Of a stretch of DNA of 64,000 bases, positions 32,037 through 41,189 are shown in pieces. Position 1 is the stretch's first letter; each line of letters opens with the position of its first letter. The stretch comes from Clostridiales bacterium (GTDB taxonomy: Bacteria; Bacillota; Clostridia; Christensenellales; Aristaeellaceae): NCBI GenBank assembly GCA_015056255.1, contig SVGP01000005.1, positions 1 to 64,000 of the forward strand. Direction: 5' to 3'. Under the pieces are notes generated by a model. It did no database searches. It saw nothing but the letters and a program-made list of their open reading frames with translations, and was not told where the DNA came from. The position numbers and the translations under genes were made by a program.

Positions 32037-34115
32037 CTACAGAATCATCGGAAGCAGCACGTACAGAAGTGCAAAGACGATGCCGAGCGTACAGAGAATG
32101 AGTCCGAAGGACACGGCGTTTGTAAACGAAGAGCCGTACTCAAGGTTTGTAACCTCTCTGGGATCGGGCTTCACATGAGGGGTCAGACGCATTCTCATCC
32201 TGTGCGCGCCGTCAAAGAAGGAGCGAATGTGCTTTAAATAACCGCTGTGCGCTTCCTCCTGAACGTCGTGCTCGCGGTCAGTCAGCACGCCCTCTTTAAA
32301 GATGACGACGATGTGGTCGGTGCATTCGTCCATCACGCGGGAAGCAAAGGTGATAATGTTCATAAACGCCTTCGCCGCCCATTCGCCAAAGCCGTTCATC
32401 ACGCGGGCAACCGAAGAAAGCACAAAGGGAACAAATCTCACAAACACCGGACGATAAACGCCGTTTTCAAGATCCAGCCACTCAGGCCAGCGGTTGACAT
32501 AGCCCTTTTCCCTGTCGTACATCCACGTTCTCACCACGAGAATATATGCAAGCGTTCCGATGACAAGCGTGATCAGACCGCCCTTCAGATTGACCCAGGA
32601 GAAGAAATGGATTTCGTGAAGCGCATGCTGGTGCAGGAAGTGCTCGGAAAGTGTGTATGCTTTCATGAAAACTTCGTTCGGCAATGCGCCGAGAACTACA
32701 ATCCAGACGGCGGACAAAGCGAGCGCAATGCGCGTTCTTATATCCAGATACTTTTTGCCCATGTTGTCAAAATCAGCCTGACGCTTTTCATCGGGATTCT
32801 TCTGAATAAAAATCGCGATGTAGATTTTCAGCATATACGCTGTCGTAAGGCCCGCCGCAAACAGGAACACCCACTCGGAAAATCTGAAAACAAACTGATT
32901 GCCCGAATGCACAACCCATTCGACAAGCCCCTCATGGATGAGCGTTTTGGACGCGTAGCCGCTGGTTCCAGGAATGCCCATAAGGCCCAGCGCGCCCAGA
33001 AGGAACACGAGGTTCAAAAACGGCTTTTTGCGTCCGAAGCCGCGGATGTCGTTAAGCTCAAGTCTGTGAAGATTCATGTACACAACGCCTGCGGACATGA
33101 AAAGAACCAGCTTTAAAACAGAATGGTTCACCATGTGCATAACCGCGCCAGCCGCAGGAAGCGAACCATGCTCGCCTAAAAGCACGCATGCCGCCACGCC
33201 CGTTAAAATGTAGCCGATCTGAGACATGGACGAGCAGGCAAGAGTGCGCTTCAGATTCGTAGAGAACACGCCCAGCACAGCGCCCAAAAGCATGGTGATC
33301 AGCGCGAGAACAAGGCAGATGCAGCCAAAAGCATAAGAACCCGAATACAGATTCATAGAGATGACCAGAACGCCGAAAAGGCCGGTCTTTGTGAGCATGC
33401 CCGAAAGCAGTGCGCTGGCCGGAGCGGGCGCAACCGGGTGCGCCTTGGGCAGCCAGATCTGAACGGGCACCGCGCCGGCTTTGGCAATAAAGCCAAAGAG
33501 AATGAGGGCGCTTGCAAGATGCATGTTTTTCCCTGCGGCTTCGTGGATGGCGGAAAATGCAAGAGAGCCGATCTCCTTATGCATCATGAACATGCCCATC
33601 AGGGTCACCATGCCGCCCAGAACCGCCACGCCCAGATACGTCGCCGCCGCGCGCATTGCGCCCTCGGTTTCGTCGTGCGCAACCCATGCATACGAGGAGA
33701 TGGACATGATTTCAAAAAACACAAAGGTCGTATAAAGGTCATCAGACATAAATACGCCGAGCGTGCCGGAGAGGGTCATGAGGCTGAAGAAATAATAACG
33801 CGTGCGGTTGTGGTAATTTTGGAAATACCTTTCGCTCATGAGCGCCGTCATCACCCACATGAAGGAAGCAAGGAACGCATACATCGAGCGGAAGCCGTCC
33901 GCTTTAAAGGTTAAGCCCAGCCCCACCGCGCCTTCAAAGGAAGCGGTAAATTCGCGTCCGTTAAAGGCGGAGGCAAGAAAAAACGCGCTGAAGGCGAGGG
34001 ATACAAGCGTCATCGCGCGGAAAAATTCGTTTCGGATTTTCCAGTGATTTTTGCCAAGCGCAATCACAACCGCCGCGCCAAGAACCGGCAGGAGAACAAA
34101 CGAAAGAATCAGCAT
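32037..34115 (-). CDS. MrpA/NuoL-like antiporter subunit with long C terminus
   Basis: A 692-residue polytopic proton- or cation-translocating subunit, last of four in the operon. It has the conserved antiporter residues: Glu in TFVFFEIMSISSY, Lys in GFIAKAGAVPVQIWLPKAHP, a second Lys in GMLTKTGLFG, and His/Lys in HMVNHSVLKLVLF. It is about 200 residues longer than its siblings; the C-terminal part alternates amphipathic and charged stretches and ends in a hydrophobic helix, recalling the lateral extension of NuoL (inference). GGGGAGGGG precedes ATG 34115; the gap to the previous gene is 16 bp. Confidence 0.82.
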   Translation of the reverse strand: MLILSFVLLPVLGAAVVIALGKNHWKIRNEFFRAMTLVSLAFSAFFLASAFNGREFTASFEGAVGLGLTFKADGFRSMYAFLASFMWVMTALMSERYFQNYHNRTRYYFFSLMTLSGTLGVFMSDDLYTTFVFFEIMSISSYAWVAHDETEGAMRAAATYLGVAVLGGMVTLMGMFMMHKEIGSLAFSAIHEAAGKNMHLASALILFGFIAKAGAVPVQIWLPKAHPVAPAPASALLSGMLTKTGLFGVLVISMNLYSGSYAFGCICLVLALITMLLGAVLGVFSTNLKRTLACSSMSQIGYILTGVAACVLLGEHGSLPAAGAVMHMVNHSVLKLVLFMSAGVVYMNLHRLELNDIRGFGRKKPFLNLVFLLGALGLMGIPGTSGYASKTLIHEGLVEWVVHSGNQFVFRFSEWVFLFAAGLTTAYMLKIYIAIFIQKNPDEKRQADFDNMGKKYLDIRTRIALALSAVWIVVLGALPNEVFMKAYTLSEHFLHQHALHEIHFFSWVNLKGGLITLVIGTLAYILVVRTWMYDREKGYVNRWPEWLDLENGVYRPVFVRFVPFVLSSVARVMNGFGEWAAKAFMNIITFASRVMDECTDHIVVIFKEGVLTDREHDVQEEAHSGYLKHIRSFFDGAHRMRMRLTPHVKPDPREVTNLEYGSSFTNAVSFGLILCTLGIVFALLYVLLPMIL

Positions 34116-34131
34116 AGCTTTCCCCTCCCCC

Positions 34132-35574
34132 TTACGCGCCTGCGATCATGCGCATGGCGTCCATAATGCGTCCGCTGTTTAAGGAAACGACGATGATAAC
34201 GCCCGTCAGCGCAATCAAGACAAACTTCATCGGAAGATGCGGATCGTAATTGCCTTCAAGATCATGCTCCGGCACCGAAAAATACGCAGGTACGGCGACA
34301 GAGAAAATGTACACCGCCGTGCAAATGGCGGACACGATGAGCGCGCAGGCGCACATGATGCCCTGCCAGGAGCCAAAGGCAAGCATTTCGTCGATCAGCA
34401 TGTATTTTGAGAAAAATCCGCAAAGCGGCGGAAGACCGGTAAGCGCAAGGCCCGCGATCAAAAACGACATGAAGGTAATGGGCATGTGCTTTGCAAGGCC
34501 GTGCAATTCGCGAACATGGGTTTTGCCCGTGCAGACGAGAACCGCGCCCGCCGTAAAGAACAAAACGATTTTCACAAGGCCGTGAAACACCATGTGCGTA
34601 AGCGCCGCCGCCATACCGCCGGCCGTCATCAGCATGAGGGCGGACAGCATGTAGCTTAAGTTGCTGACGGTCGACCACGCGAGCCTGCGTTTAAAGTGCG
34701 ATTCGCGTACCGCGCGGATCGCGCCGTAGGCAACGGTGAAGGCGGTCATCACGAGCAGAATCGACTGAATGTACGTTCCGTACATGAAGGACGGGCCGTA
34801 CACATAATACGTGATTCTCATAACCGCGTACACGCCCGCGTTGACAACTGCAACTGCGTGCAGAAGCGCCGTAACCGGCGTGGGCGCGACCGAGGCCTTC
34901 GGAAGCCAGCGGCAAAGCGGGAAAACCGCCGCCTTCGCAGCAAACCCTAAAAACGCAAAGGCGTAGGACAAGCGAAGGGTCAGGATTTCACGCGCGCCCT
35001 CGTGCATGATTCCGCCCAGCACGAATGGGTCTGCGTGGTGCGCATTGACCATAACCAGCGCCGCAAAGCCCAAAGACGCGCCGCCGATTAAGTAAATCAT
35101 ATACGTTCTGGCCGCGCGGAAGGATTCCTTGTTCTGGCCATGCTCAACGAGCGGAATCGTAACCAGCGTCAGGCACTCGTAAAAGACATACATGGTAAAA
35201 AGGTTATTGGCCGCCGAAAGCAATATCGTCACGCCGTAGGCCAGCGTGTAAAACACGAAAAATTTGCCCTCTCGCTTTTCATGATGCATGTATTCAAACG
35301 CATACAGAGAAGCAAACGGCCACAAAAGCGCGGCAAGGCCGATAAACACGCTCGACGCGCCGTCCATGCCGAAGGACAAAACAAACGAATCGGAGATTCT
35401 GAAAAGCTCATAGGTCGCCTGATTTTTGCTGAAAAGCGCAATAAAAACGCTCGCGGATGTGATCACGGTGACCGTTTCCACGTAGATCATCTTATAAAGC
35501 CGCTTTTTAAACCGCAGAAACCACATTGCCATGCTTGCCAGAATCGGAAAAAGGGAACAAATCGCCAGATACAT
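34132..35574 (-). CDS. MrpD/NuoL-M-like antiporter subunit
   Basis: A 480-residue polytopic subunit with about 14 membrane helices. YVFYECLTLVTIPLVEHG holds the conserved Glu, and GFAAKAAVFPLCRWLPKAS the Lys/Pro-rich loop. The next helix reads LLHAVAVVNAGVYAV, with His where its siblings have the SxxxxK pattern, as in NuoL-type proteins. HMVFHGLVKIVLFF and GFFSKYML complete the channel residues. It therefore looks functional but belongs to a different subgroup from its three neighbours. AAAGGGGAG lies before ATG 35574; it is 15 bp from the previous gene. Confidence 0.85.
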   Translation of the reverse strand: MYLAICSLFPILASMAMWFLRFKKRLYKMIYVETVTVITSASVFIALFSKNQATYELFRISDSFVLSFGMDGASSVFIGLAALLWPFASLYAFEYMHHEKREGKFFVFYTLAYGVTILLSAANNLFTMYVFYECLTLVTIPLVEHGQNKESFRAARTYMIYLIGGASLGFAALVMVNAHHADPFVLGGIMHEGAREILTLRLSYAFAFLGFAAKAAVFPLCRWLPKASVAPTPVTALLHAVAVVNAGVYAVMRITYYVYGPSFMYGTYIQSILLVMTAFTVAYGAIRAVRESHFKRRLAWSTVSNLSYMLSALMLMTAGGMAAALTHMVFHGLVKIVLFFTAGAVLVCTGKTHVRELHGLAKHMPITFMSFLIAGLALTGLPPLCGFFSKYMLIDEMLAFGSWQGIMCACALIVSAICTAVYIFSVAVPAYFSVPEHDLEGNYDPHLPMKFVLIALTGVIIVVSLNSGRIMDAMRMIAGA

Positions 35575-35589
35575 AATCGTTTCTCCCCT

Positions 35590-37056
35590 TTAGAAAATCA
35601 GCTGAGCGATCTTTGAGATGTAATCCGAGATCACGCCGGGGCAGACGCCGAGAACAACGGTAAGGAGCGCGAAAACGCCCATGGGAACGAGCATGCGAAG
35701 CGTGGGTTCGCAGGGCGTGAGCGCCTCGTCGTCATAGCCCGCAAAGAAGGAATGAATGGACACGGAGAGAAGATAGGCTGCCGTTAAAATCGCGCTCAAA
35801 AGAAGCGCAACGGGGCCGATCCAGCTGAAGCTTTCGGTCATGGAAAACGCGCCCATGGCGAGATTCCACTTGCTGACAAAGCCGCCCGTGGGAGGAATGC
35901 CGATAAGCCCTAACGACACCACGGTGAAAAGCGCCATGGCGACGGGCATGCGGCGACCCATGCCGCGAAGGCCGCTGACCTCCGTAACGCCGGTTTTGTG
36001 AATGACCGCGCCTGCTGACATAAAGAGGGTGTTTTTAATGAGGGAGTGGAAGATGATATGCAAAAACGCGCCGACAAAGCCGAGCGTCGTCATCGTGGAA
36101 AGGCCGAAAAGCACATAGGAAACCTGGCTCACCGTGGAATAAGCCAGTCTCTTTTTAAACACCTTTTCCTTAAGCGCAAGGGTGGAGCCCATAACGACAG
36201 TCAGAAGGGCGAGCGTCATAAACGTATACTGAACCCAGGTGCCCCTTAAAAAATCCACGCCCGCGATGTAGAAGATGGTTCGGATGATGCCCAGAACGCC
36301 CATTTTCGTGATAACGCCGGACAGAACCGCGCTGGCAGGGGCGGGCGCGACCGGATGCGCCGTGGGAAGCCAGCTGTGCATCGGGAACATGCCGGCCTTT
36401 ACGCCGAAGCCCAGAATCATCATAAAGAAAATGACGCGCATGAGGTTTTCCCTGCCTGAAAGCATTTCGGAAGTGAATACGCCGCCCAGCGTGAAACTGA
36501 AGGTATCAGCATATGCGCCCACAAAGAAAATGCCGAGAAGCGCGAGGGATGCGCCAAACACGGAATAAATCAGATACTTGATCGCCGCCGCGACGGACTG
36601 CTTGTCCATGTTGTGGGCAACCAGCGGCACCGTGACCAGCGTCATCATTTCATAGAACATGTAAAGAGTGATCAGATTGTCCGCCATCGAAAGGCCCATG
36701 AGCGCGCCGTAGGAAATGAGGTAATAGCGCCAGAAGCGCGCGTCATTTTCGTCATGCTCCATGTATTCAGTGGCATACAGGCCAACAAACGCCCAAACGA
36801 CGGACACGAAGAGCACATAGAATCTCGAAATCGCATCCAGCGAGAACGCAAAAGCCACCTTTTCTGTGATCTGCCAAAGGGTGAAATCGGCTTCTCCTCC
36901 AAAAAGAAGCCCCAGAAGCGAAACAGCGGCGCAAACAAAGAGCGTCAGCACGCTTACATTCGCACGCATTTTTCTTTCAAGCTTCAGCTTTTTAATCGCA
37001 ATGCCTGCAAGAATCGGTAAAAGCACCGGAAAAATCAAATAAAAACAGCCATTCAT
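35590..37056 (-). CDS. mrpD: MrpD-like antiporter subunit
   Basis: A 488-residue polytopic antiporter subunit. Conserved features: Glu in LYMFYEMMTLVTVPLVAHN, Lys in GFGVKAGMFPMHSWLPTAHP, Lys in GVITKMGVLG, HIIFHSLIKNTLF and GGFVSKWNL. These residues line the half-channels of Mrp, Mbh and complex I antiporter subunits. It is the most MrpD-like of the four by its PVAPAPASAVLSG motif, although the 692-residue subunit shares a close version of it. GAGAGGAAAG lies before ATG 37056. Confidence 0.85.
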   Translation of the reverse strand: MNGCFYLIFPVLLPILAGIAIKKLKLERKMRANVSVLTLFVCAAVSLLGLLFGGEADFTLWQITEKVAFAFSLDAISRFYVLFVSVVWAFVGLYATEYMEHDENDARFWRYYLISYGALMGLSMADNLITLYMFYEMMTLVTVPLVAHNMDKQSVAAAIKYLIYSVFGASLALLGIFFVGAYADTFSFTLGGVFTSEMLSGRENLMRVIFFMMILGFGVKAGMFPMHSWLPTAHPVAPAPASAVLSGVITKMGVLGIIRTIFYIAGVDFLRGTWVQYTFMTLALLTVVMGSTLALKEKVFKKRLAYSTVSQVSYVLFGLSTMTTLGFVGAFLHIIFHSLIKNTLFMSAGAVIHKTGVTEVSGLRGMGRRMPVAMALFTVVSLGLIGIPPTGGFVSKWNLAMGAFSMTESFSWIGPVALLLSAILTAAYLLSVSIHSFFAGYDDEALTPCEPTLRMLVPMGVFALLTVVLGVCPGVISDYISKIAQLIF

Positions 37057-37080
37057 ATGGATCTTTCCTCTCTAAAATCA

Positions 37081-38571
37081 CTACCAAGCCATGACGCTTG
37101 ATTCAATCAGGTGCATAATGGGCATGCCCCATACGCCAAGGGCAATGTTCAGGCACGCAAACATAAAAAGCGCGGCTGTGAGATAAGGGCGCCTGGACGG
37201 ATCACGCGTGAGCGGATAGCGTTCTCCGGGTCTGTAGATGGTTAAAACCGTTCGAAGGAAATAAAGAACGTTTAAAACCGTGGAAACAGCCAGCGCGCCG
37301 AGTGAAATCAGCATCACCCATCCGCCGTAATCGTGCGCGGCGGTGGCAATGTAGATTTTGCTGACAAAGCCGCCCAGGAAGGGAATACCAGTAATCGAGA
37401 ACGCGCCGATGACAAACGCCAGGCCTGCAATCGGGGCGCGGAAGCCGCTGCCTCGAAGATCGCGGTAGTTTTCGTTGCCGCCGGAAACCTCCGTAAGCCG
37501 GTCAACCGCCGGGAACAGCATGGCCTTGGCAAGCGAGTGGGCAATGATGTGGAAGACAGCCGCCGCCATGCCCTCCTTGGAACCATAGGAAATCGCCATA
37601 AAGATATAGCCGATCTGGGCGACGGACGAATAGCTGACCATGCGGCGCACATTGTGCTCCTTGACCGCGTCAACAGAACCCATCACAATCGCGACCACGG
37701 AATAAATAAATACAACGTCGTTAACGCCCGTCATTTTAAACGCCTCAAGGCCAACCGCGCGGACCAGAAATTTGATGAGAAGGAAAATATAGGCCTTGGA
37801 CACGAGGCTTGAAAGCATGCTGCTGGCCGCAGGCGTTGCGCCAGAGTAGGCGTTGGGCAGCCACGTGTGGAAGGGATAAAGGGCGCTTTTAACCGCCAGA
37901 CCAAGCGTGATTAAAAGAAGCGACACGGAAAGAGGACGGATGTATCTTCCGCCTTCCACCAGTAAAGAAGCATGCTCCTTCATCTGCGGGAACAAAAGCT
38001 CGCCCGTCAGACAATAGAAAACGGAAATGCCCAGAAGGAAAAGACCGCTTCCCAAAAGGTTCATGATCATGTAGCGCATCGCGGCAAAAAGCGAGCCTTC
38101 CTTGCTTCTTACAAAGATGAGCGCGCCCGCAGCGATGGTCGTGATTTCAAGAAAAACAAAGCCGGTAAAGATGTCGTTTGTAAAGGTGAGCGCCTGAATC
38201 GCGGTCAAAAGAAGCACGCACACCGTGTAAAACAGGCTTTTTCTGTTTTCATCAATCTCCTGACCGATGCGCCTCAAACCCGCAAACAGCGAAAGCATCA
38301 TAACTGAAGAGAACAAAAGGCTGATCGCAGCTTCAGAGCCCGAAACAAACAACTCGTTTCCAAAGGGCGCGCCGTATTCGCCCATTTTGTATACGAAGCT
38401 TGCGTTTCCGTTTCCGACCTTGCAAATCAACATGACCGACAAAAGAACCGAGAAAACAGACGCAAAAAGCGCTAAAAATCTTGCGATTTTTGGCTTTGAC
38501 ACCGAGCACAGCGGCGCAAAGACGAGCGGAAGAACGATCAGCGCAACGGGGATATTTTGCCAAAGTTCCAT
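37081..38571 (-). CDS. MrpD/NuoN-like antiporter subunit
   Basis: A 496-residue polytopic subunit. The conserved Glu lies in GFVFLEITTIAAGALI, with Lys in LGLAVKSALYPFHTWLPNAY, Lys in SLVSKAYIFLLIKF, HIIAHSLAKAMLF and GGFVSKIYI. It starts 3 bp after mrpC, so the two are surely cotranscribed and coupled. Among the four antiporter subunits it diverges most in the middle helices. It contributes a separate ion path to the predicted complex in the cytoplasmic membrane. Confidence 0.85.
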   Translation of the reverse strand: MELWQNIPVALIVLPLVFAPLCSVSKPKIARFLALFASVFSVLLSVMLICKVGNGNASFVYKMGEYGAPFGNELFVSGSEAAISLLFSSVMMLSLFAGLRRIGQEIDENRKSLFYTVCVLLLTAIQALTFTNDIFTGFVFLEITTIAAGALIFVRSKEGSLFAAMRYMIMNLLGSGLFLLGISVFYCLTGELLFPQMKEHASLLVEGGRYIRPLSVSLLLITLGLAVKSALYPFHTWLPNAYSGATPAASSMLSSLVSKAYIFLLIKFLVRAVGLEAFKMTGVNDVVFIYSVVAIVMGSVDAVKEHNVRRMVSYSSVAQIGYIFMAISYGSKEGMAAAVFHIIAHSLAKAMLFPAVDRLTEVSGGNENYRDLRGSGFRAPIAGLAFVIGAFSITGIPFLGGFVSKIYIATAAHDYGGWVMLISLGALAVSTVLNVLYFLRTVLTIYRPGERYPLTRDPSRRPYLTAALFMFACLNIALGVWGMPIMHLIESSVMAW

Positions 38572-38574
38572 TTT

Positions 38575-38949
38575 CTACGCTCCCTCCCTGCGCACGAATT
38601 CTGCAATTTCGTCGATGTCCAGCGTCCTGTATCTTTTGTAAAGGCGCACCGTCAGGGCAAGCATGATCGCGGTAACGCTTACGGAAACCACGATACCGGT
38701 CAAAACCAGGCCTGCCGGAAGCGGATTGACATATAAATTGGGGTCGGTGCTTCCGTCAATGTAGATGGGCGCTGCGCGGCCTGCAATGTAGCCATAGGAG
38801 GCTAAAAACAGATAAATCGCGTTGTCCATCATGGAGAATCCTATAATCTTTTTGATAAGATTCTTATTGACCAGAAGGGTTGTAAAGCCGATGGCGAACA
38901 GCACAATGGCCGCCGCTTCCTCAATGTGCGCATAGATCACATTCAGCAT
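38575..38949 (-). CDS. mrpC: MrpC/NuoK-like subunit
   Basis: A 124-residue, three-helix membrane protein. The motif YVNPLPAGLVLTGIVVSVSV is the MrpC/NuoK signature (usually DPLPQALVLTAIVI). Compared with NuoK the first helix carries Glu residues at its start (IEEAAA). A short cytoplasmic acidic tail follows the last helix. It is separated from its neighbours by 3 bp on each side. Confidence 0.88.
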   Translation of the reverse strand: MLNVIYAHIEEAAAIVLFAIGFTTLLVNKNLIKKIIGFSMMDNAIYLFLASYGYIAGRAAPIYIDGSTDPNLYVNPLPAGLVLTGIVVSVSVTAIMLALTVRLYKRYRTLDIDEIAEFVRREGA

Positions 38950-38952
38950 GCT

Positions 38953-39882
38953 TTAAAAATCCCCCTTTCTGAAAAGCGTAAACAGCGCATACATCGTGCA
39001 GGCTACGACCAGCCCTACAAAAATGTTGAGCGGCAGCAAAAGTCCGCCCGAAAAGATCGTGCCGGGCGTGCCCAGCGGGATGGGCACATGAATCTCGTTT
39101 GCACCAGTGACAAAGTGAAAGGTTTTGCTTGCCGTGTAACACAAAAGCGCGAGACAGGATACTGTTTTAAAGGTATTGAAGGTGAAAAAGCGACGGATGC
39201 GCTTATAGCCGTATGCGCTTAAGTACAGAATCAGTCCCGCGCCGATGACCGCGCCGCCGGAGAAGCCGCCGCCGGGAGAAATGTTGCCGTTCAGGATAAT
39301 GTACACGCCGAACATGCAGATGAGCGGAAACAGAAACCTGCTCAGGGACGACAGGATCAGATCTTCGCCCTGGTCTTTGATAATCTCATCATAATCCTGC
39401 ATGTGAAGCAATGCGTCCTCTTCGCGCGGCGTCATTTTCAAAAGGATAATGACCGAGCACACCGCGATAAACAGCACATGCGATTCACCCAACGTGTCAA
39501 AGCCTCGAAAATTCAAAATGATGCCGGTGATGATATTGGTAGCGCCCGTATGCTCGAGCGTATGCTCAACATAAAATTCCGAAACTTCGCTGCTTATCAG
39601 CGTGTCCGCCTGACCGAAATAAGGCATGTCCATAACCGATCCCATCAGCAAGACGATGAGCACAAGGCAAAGGCCTACCGAACAGATGATTCGCGCAGGA
39701 TGATAAAGCCCCTTGGCATGCAAAAATTCCTTAATGGATATTCTTTCCTTTTTCGGATTCTGATGTTCGTCCTTATGTTCGTCCGCCGCTTCCTCGTCTG
39801 AAAGCGTTTCGATCATTTCCTCTTCCAGCGGATCAGAGCCGCTCATCAGCCAGTTCATGAACGTTTCTCTACTCTTTTTCAT
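38953..39882 (-). CDS. mrpB: MbhE-MrpB fusion subunit
   Basis: A 309-residue membrane protein that joins two Mrp parts. Residues 1-55 are hydrophilic and strongly acidic (LEEEMIETLSDEEAADEHKD). Residues 60-150 form an MbhE-like unit (ILNFRGFDTLGESHVLFIA), and about 175-309 form the MrpB domain (NGNISPGGGFSGGAVIGAGL, typical of MnhB). In Bacillus the MbhE-like part belongs to the C terminus of MrpA; here it is fused in front of MrpB. It overlaps the MbhD-like gene by 14 bp. Confidence 0.85.
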   Translation of the reverse strand: MKKSRETFMNWLMSGSDPLEEEMIETLSDEEAADEHKDEHQNPKKERISIKEFLHAKGLYHPARIICSVGLCLVLIVLLMGSVMDMPYFGQADTLISSEVSEFYVEHTLEHTGATNIITGIILNFRGFDTLGESHVLFIAVCSVIILLKMTPREEDALLHMQDYDEIIKDQGEDLILSSLSRFLFPLICMFGVYIILNGNISPGGGFSGGAVIGAGLILYLSAYGYKRIRRFFTFNTFKTVSCLALLCYTASKTFHFVTGANEIHVPIPLGTPGTIFSGGLLLPLNIFVGLVVACTMYALFTLFRKGDF

Positions 39883-40126
39883 GCTTCTCGTCCCTCATCC
39901 GATGGATTTTCTTAAGCGCCGCAAACATAAGAAGCGACGTAACGCCCGCGCCAACCGCCGCCTCCGTAACGCCGAGATCGGGCGACTCCAATAAGATCCA
40001 CACAACCGACATGGCCAGCGACTGCGCCATAAAGATGATGACGGCGGACAAAAGGTTTTTGGTAAGACTCACGGAAACCGCGCAGATCAGAATAAATAAA
40101 AGCAGCAGTACGTTTAATTCTTCCAT
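39869..40126 (-). CDS. MbhD-like (DUF4040) antiporter subunit
   Basis: An 85-residue protein with about three membrane helices and the MbhD/DUF4040 core SPDLGVTEAAVGAGVTSLL. In standard Mrp systems this unit is part of MrpA; in Mbh-type and some clostridial or Thermotoga complexes it is a separate protein, as here. AAGGAGG precedes ATG 40126; it overlaps mrpG by 13 bp and the MbhE-MrpB gene by 14 bp. Confidence 0.85.
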   Translation of the reverse strand: MEELNVLLLLFILICAVSVSLTKNLLSAVIIFMAQSLAMSVVWILLESPDLGVTEAAVGAGVTSLLMFAALKKIHRMRDEKHEKE

Positions 40127-40437
40127 TCTTTCGCCTCCTTCTCGATATCATCGTCAGTTTTATAAACCAGCAGCGAAATCAGATGGCCCGAAACGGGGCT
40201 CGTCATCCACATCAGCGACACAATCAGAAAATATTTAAGCGATAAAACTTCAAGCCCGGTGTACACAATCGCAGCCAGAATCACGCAGGAGATGCTCAGC
40301 GTGTCGCCGATGGCCGCCGCATGCAGGCGGTTCAGGGAAAAGCGGAAGCGGTTTACGCCAAAAACGGAAAAGCTTTCAAGAATAACCGCCGCCAGAAGAA
40401 GAAGGGCAACCACTGCAAACCGAATGATCTCAAGCAT
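40114..40437 (-). CDS. mrpG: MrpG subunit
   Basis: A 107-residue three-helix subunit of the Mrp antiporter. FRFSLNRLHAAAIGDTLSIS and MTSPVSGHLISLLVY match the MnhG/PhaG family. ATG 40437 has AAAGGAGGAAG upstream and overlaps mrpF by 8 bp; an upstream in-frame start at 40467 would run further into mrpF and is not favoured. The acidic, basic C-terminal tail is cytoplasmic by prediction. Confidence 0.88.
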   Translation of the reverse strand: MLEIIRFAVVALLLLAAVILESFSVFGVNRFRFSLNRLHAAAIGDTLSISCVILAAIVYTGLEVLSLKYFLIVSLMWMTSPVSGHLISLLVYKTDDDIEKEAKEWKN

Positions 40438-40732
40438 TTTTGTCTTCCTCCTTTTCGCGCCTGGCATTGATGGCGATATAGATTCTGACCAGTATGACGA
40501 CTGCGAGGAAGCTTAAAAGCGCGTAAATAATCGCCATATCCACCAAAAAGCCCTCGTTCATCATCAGCGACAAAAGCACGATCAGCATGATGACTATGCT
40601 GCCGATCATATTGATGGAAATCACTCTGTCCGCGGTCGTCGGACCCTTGACCGCACGGAAAAGGCATACAAACATGAAAAATCCCAAAATACACAAAACA
40701 AATGTGAATAAAACGTCATACGCGCTTGCCAT
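40430..40732 (-). CDS. mrpF: MrpF subunit
   Basis: A 100-residue three-helix protein. RAVKGPTTADRVISINMIGS is the MnhF/PhaF signature, including the intramembrane Asp. The acidic and basic C terminus is soluble. ATG 40732 follows GGAGGAAAG and overlaps mrpE by 17 bp, so E, F and G are translationally coupled. Confidence 0.9.
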   Translation of the reverse strand: MASAYDVLFTFVLCILGFFMFVCLFRAVKGPTTADRVISINMIGSIVIMLIVLLSLMMNEGFLVDMAIIYALLSFLAVVILVRIYIAINARREKEEDKNA

Positions 40733-41189
40733 TGGCTCTTTCCTCCATCTTCACAAGCTTTTTTTCAAGGATAAAATTGGTCAATCCATCCGCCATTTCC
40801 CTGGTCAGACAATGAACGGTCAATTTATCGCCCTCAAGCTGAACCGTGACGGTGCCGGGCGTGAGCGTAATGGAGTTGGCCAGAAGCACGCGCGCCATTT
40901 TTGACTTTAAAGGCGTTTGAATGGTTCGGATGTACGGATCGGTCTTGCCGCTGACAATCACCTTCAAAACGCCGATATTGGCCTTGAAGATTTCAACAAA
41001 CAAACTCGCAAAATAGGCAAGCACGCCCGGAAGCAGCACAATCGCCTGCTTTTCCTTTTTGAGCGACCAGCCCGTAAAGCGAATCGCGAAAAGCCAGATC
41101 AGAATCGCGCTCACCGCGCCAGTAATCAACACATCCCAGTCCAGCCTGCCGTTTAAGATGATCCAGAACACAAACAAAAAAAGCGCCAT
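40716..41189 (-). CDS. mrpE: MrpE subunit
   Basis: A roughly 157-residue subunit with two or three N-terminal helices (MALFLFVFWIILNGRLDWDV is typical MnhE) and a cytoplasmic alpha-beta domain containing LLANSITLTPGTVTVQLEGD, the family signature. It is the first gene of the ten-gene operon. ATG 41189 is favoured (AAGGAAG 11 bases upstream); GTG 41216 would add nine hydrophilic residues overlapping that site. In Mrp systems MrpE is essential for complex assembly. Confidence 0.88.
   Translation of the reverse strand: MALFLFVFWIILNGRLDWDVLITGAVSAILIWLFAIRFTGWSLKKEKQAIVLLPGVLAYFASLFVEIFKANIGVLKVIVSGKTDPYIRTIQTPLKSKMARVLLANSITLTPGTVTVQLEGDKLTVHCLTREMADGLTNFILEKKLVKMEERANGKRV

Noticed and set aside
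32037..41189. Complex I or membrane-bound hydrogenase operon
   Set aside because: No NuoB/C/D/I-type or NiFe subunits; MrpB, C, E, F and G are present, so an Mrp-type antiporter is the better name.
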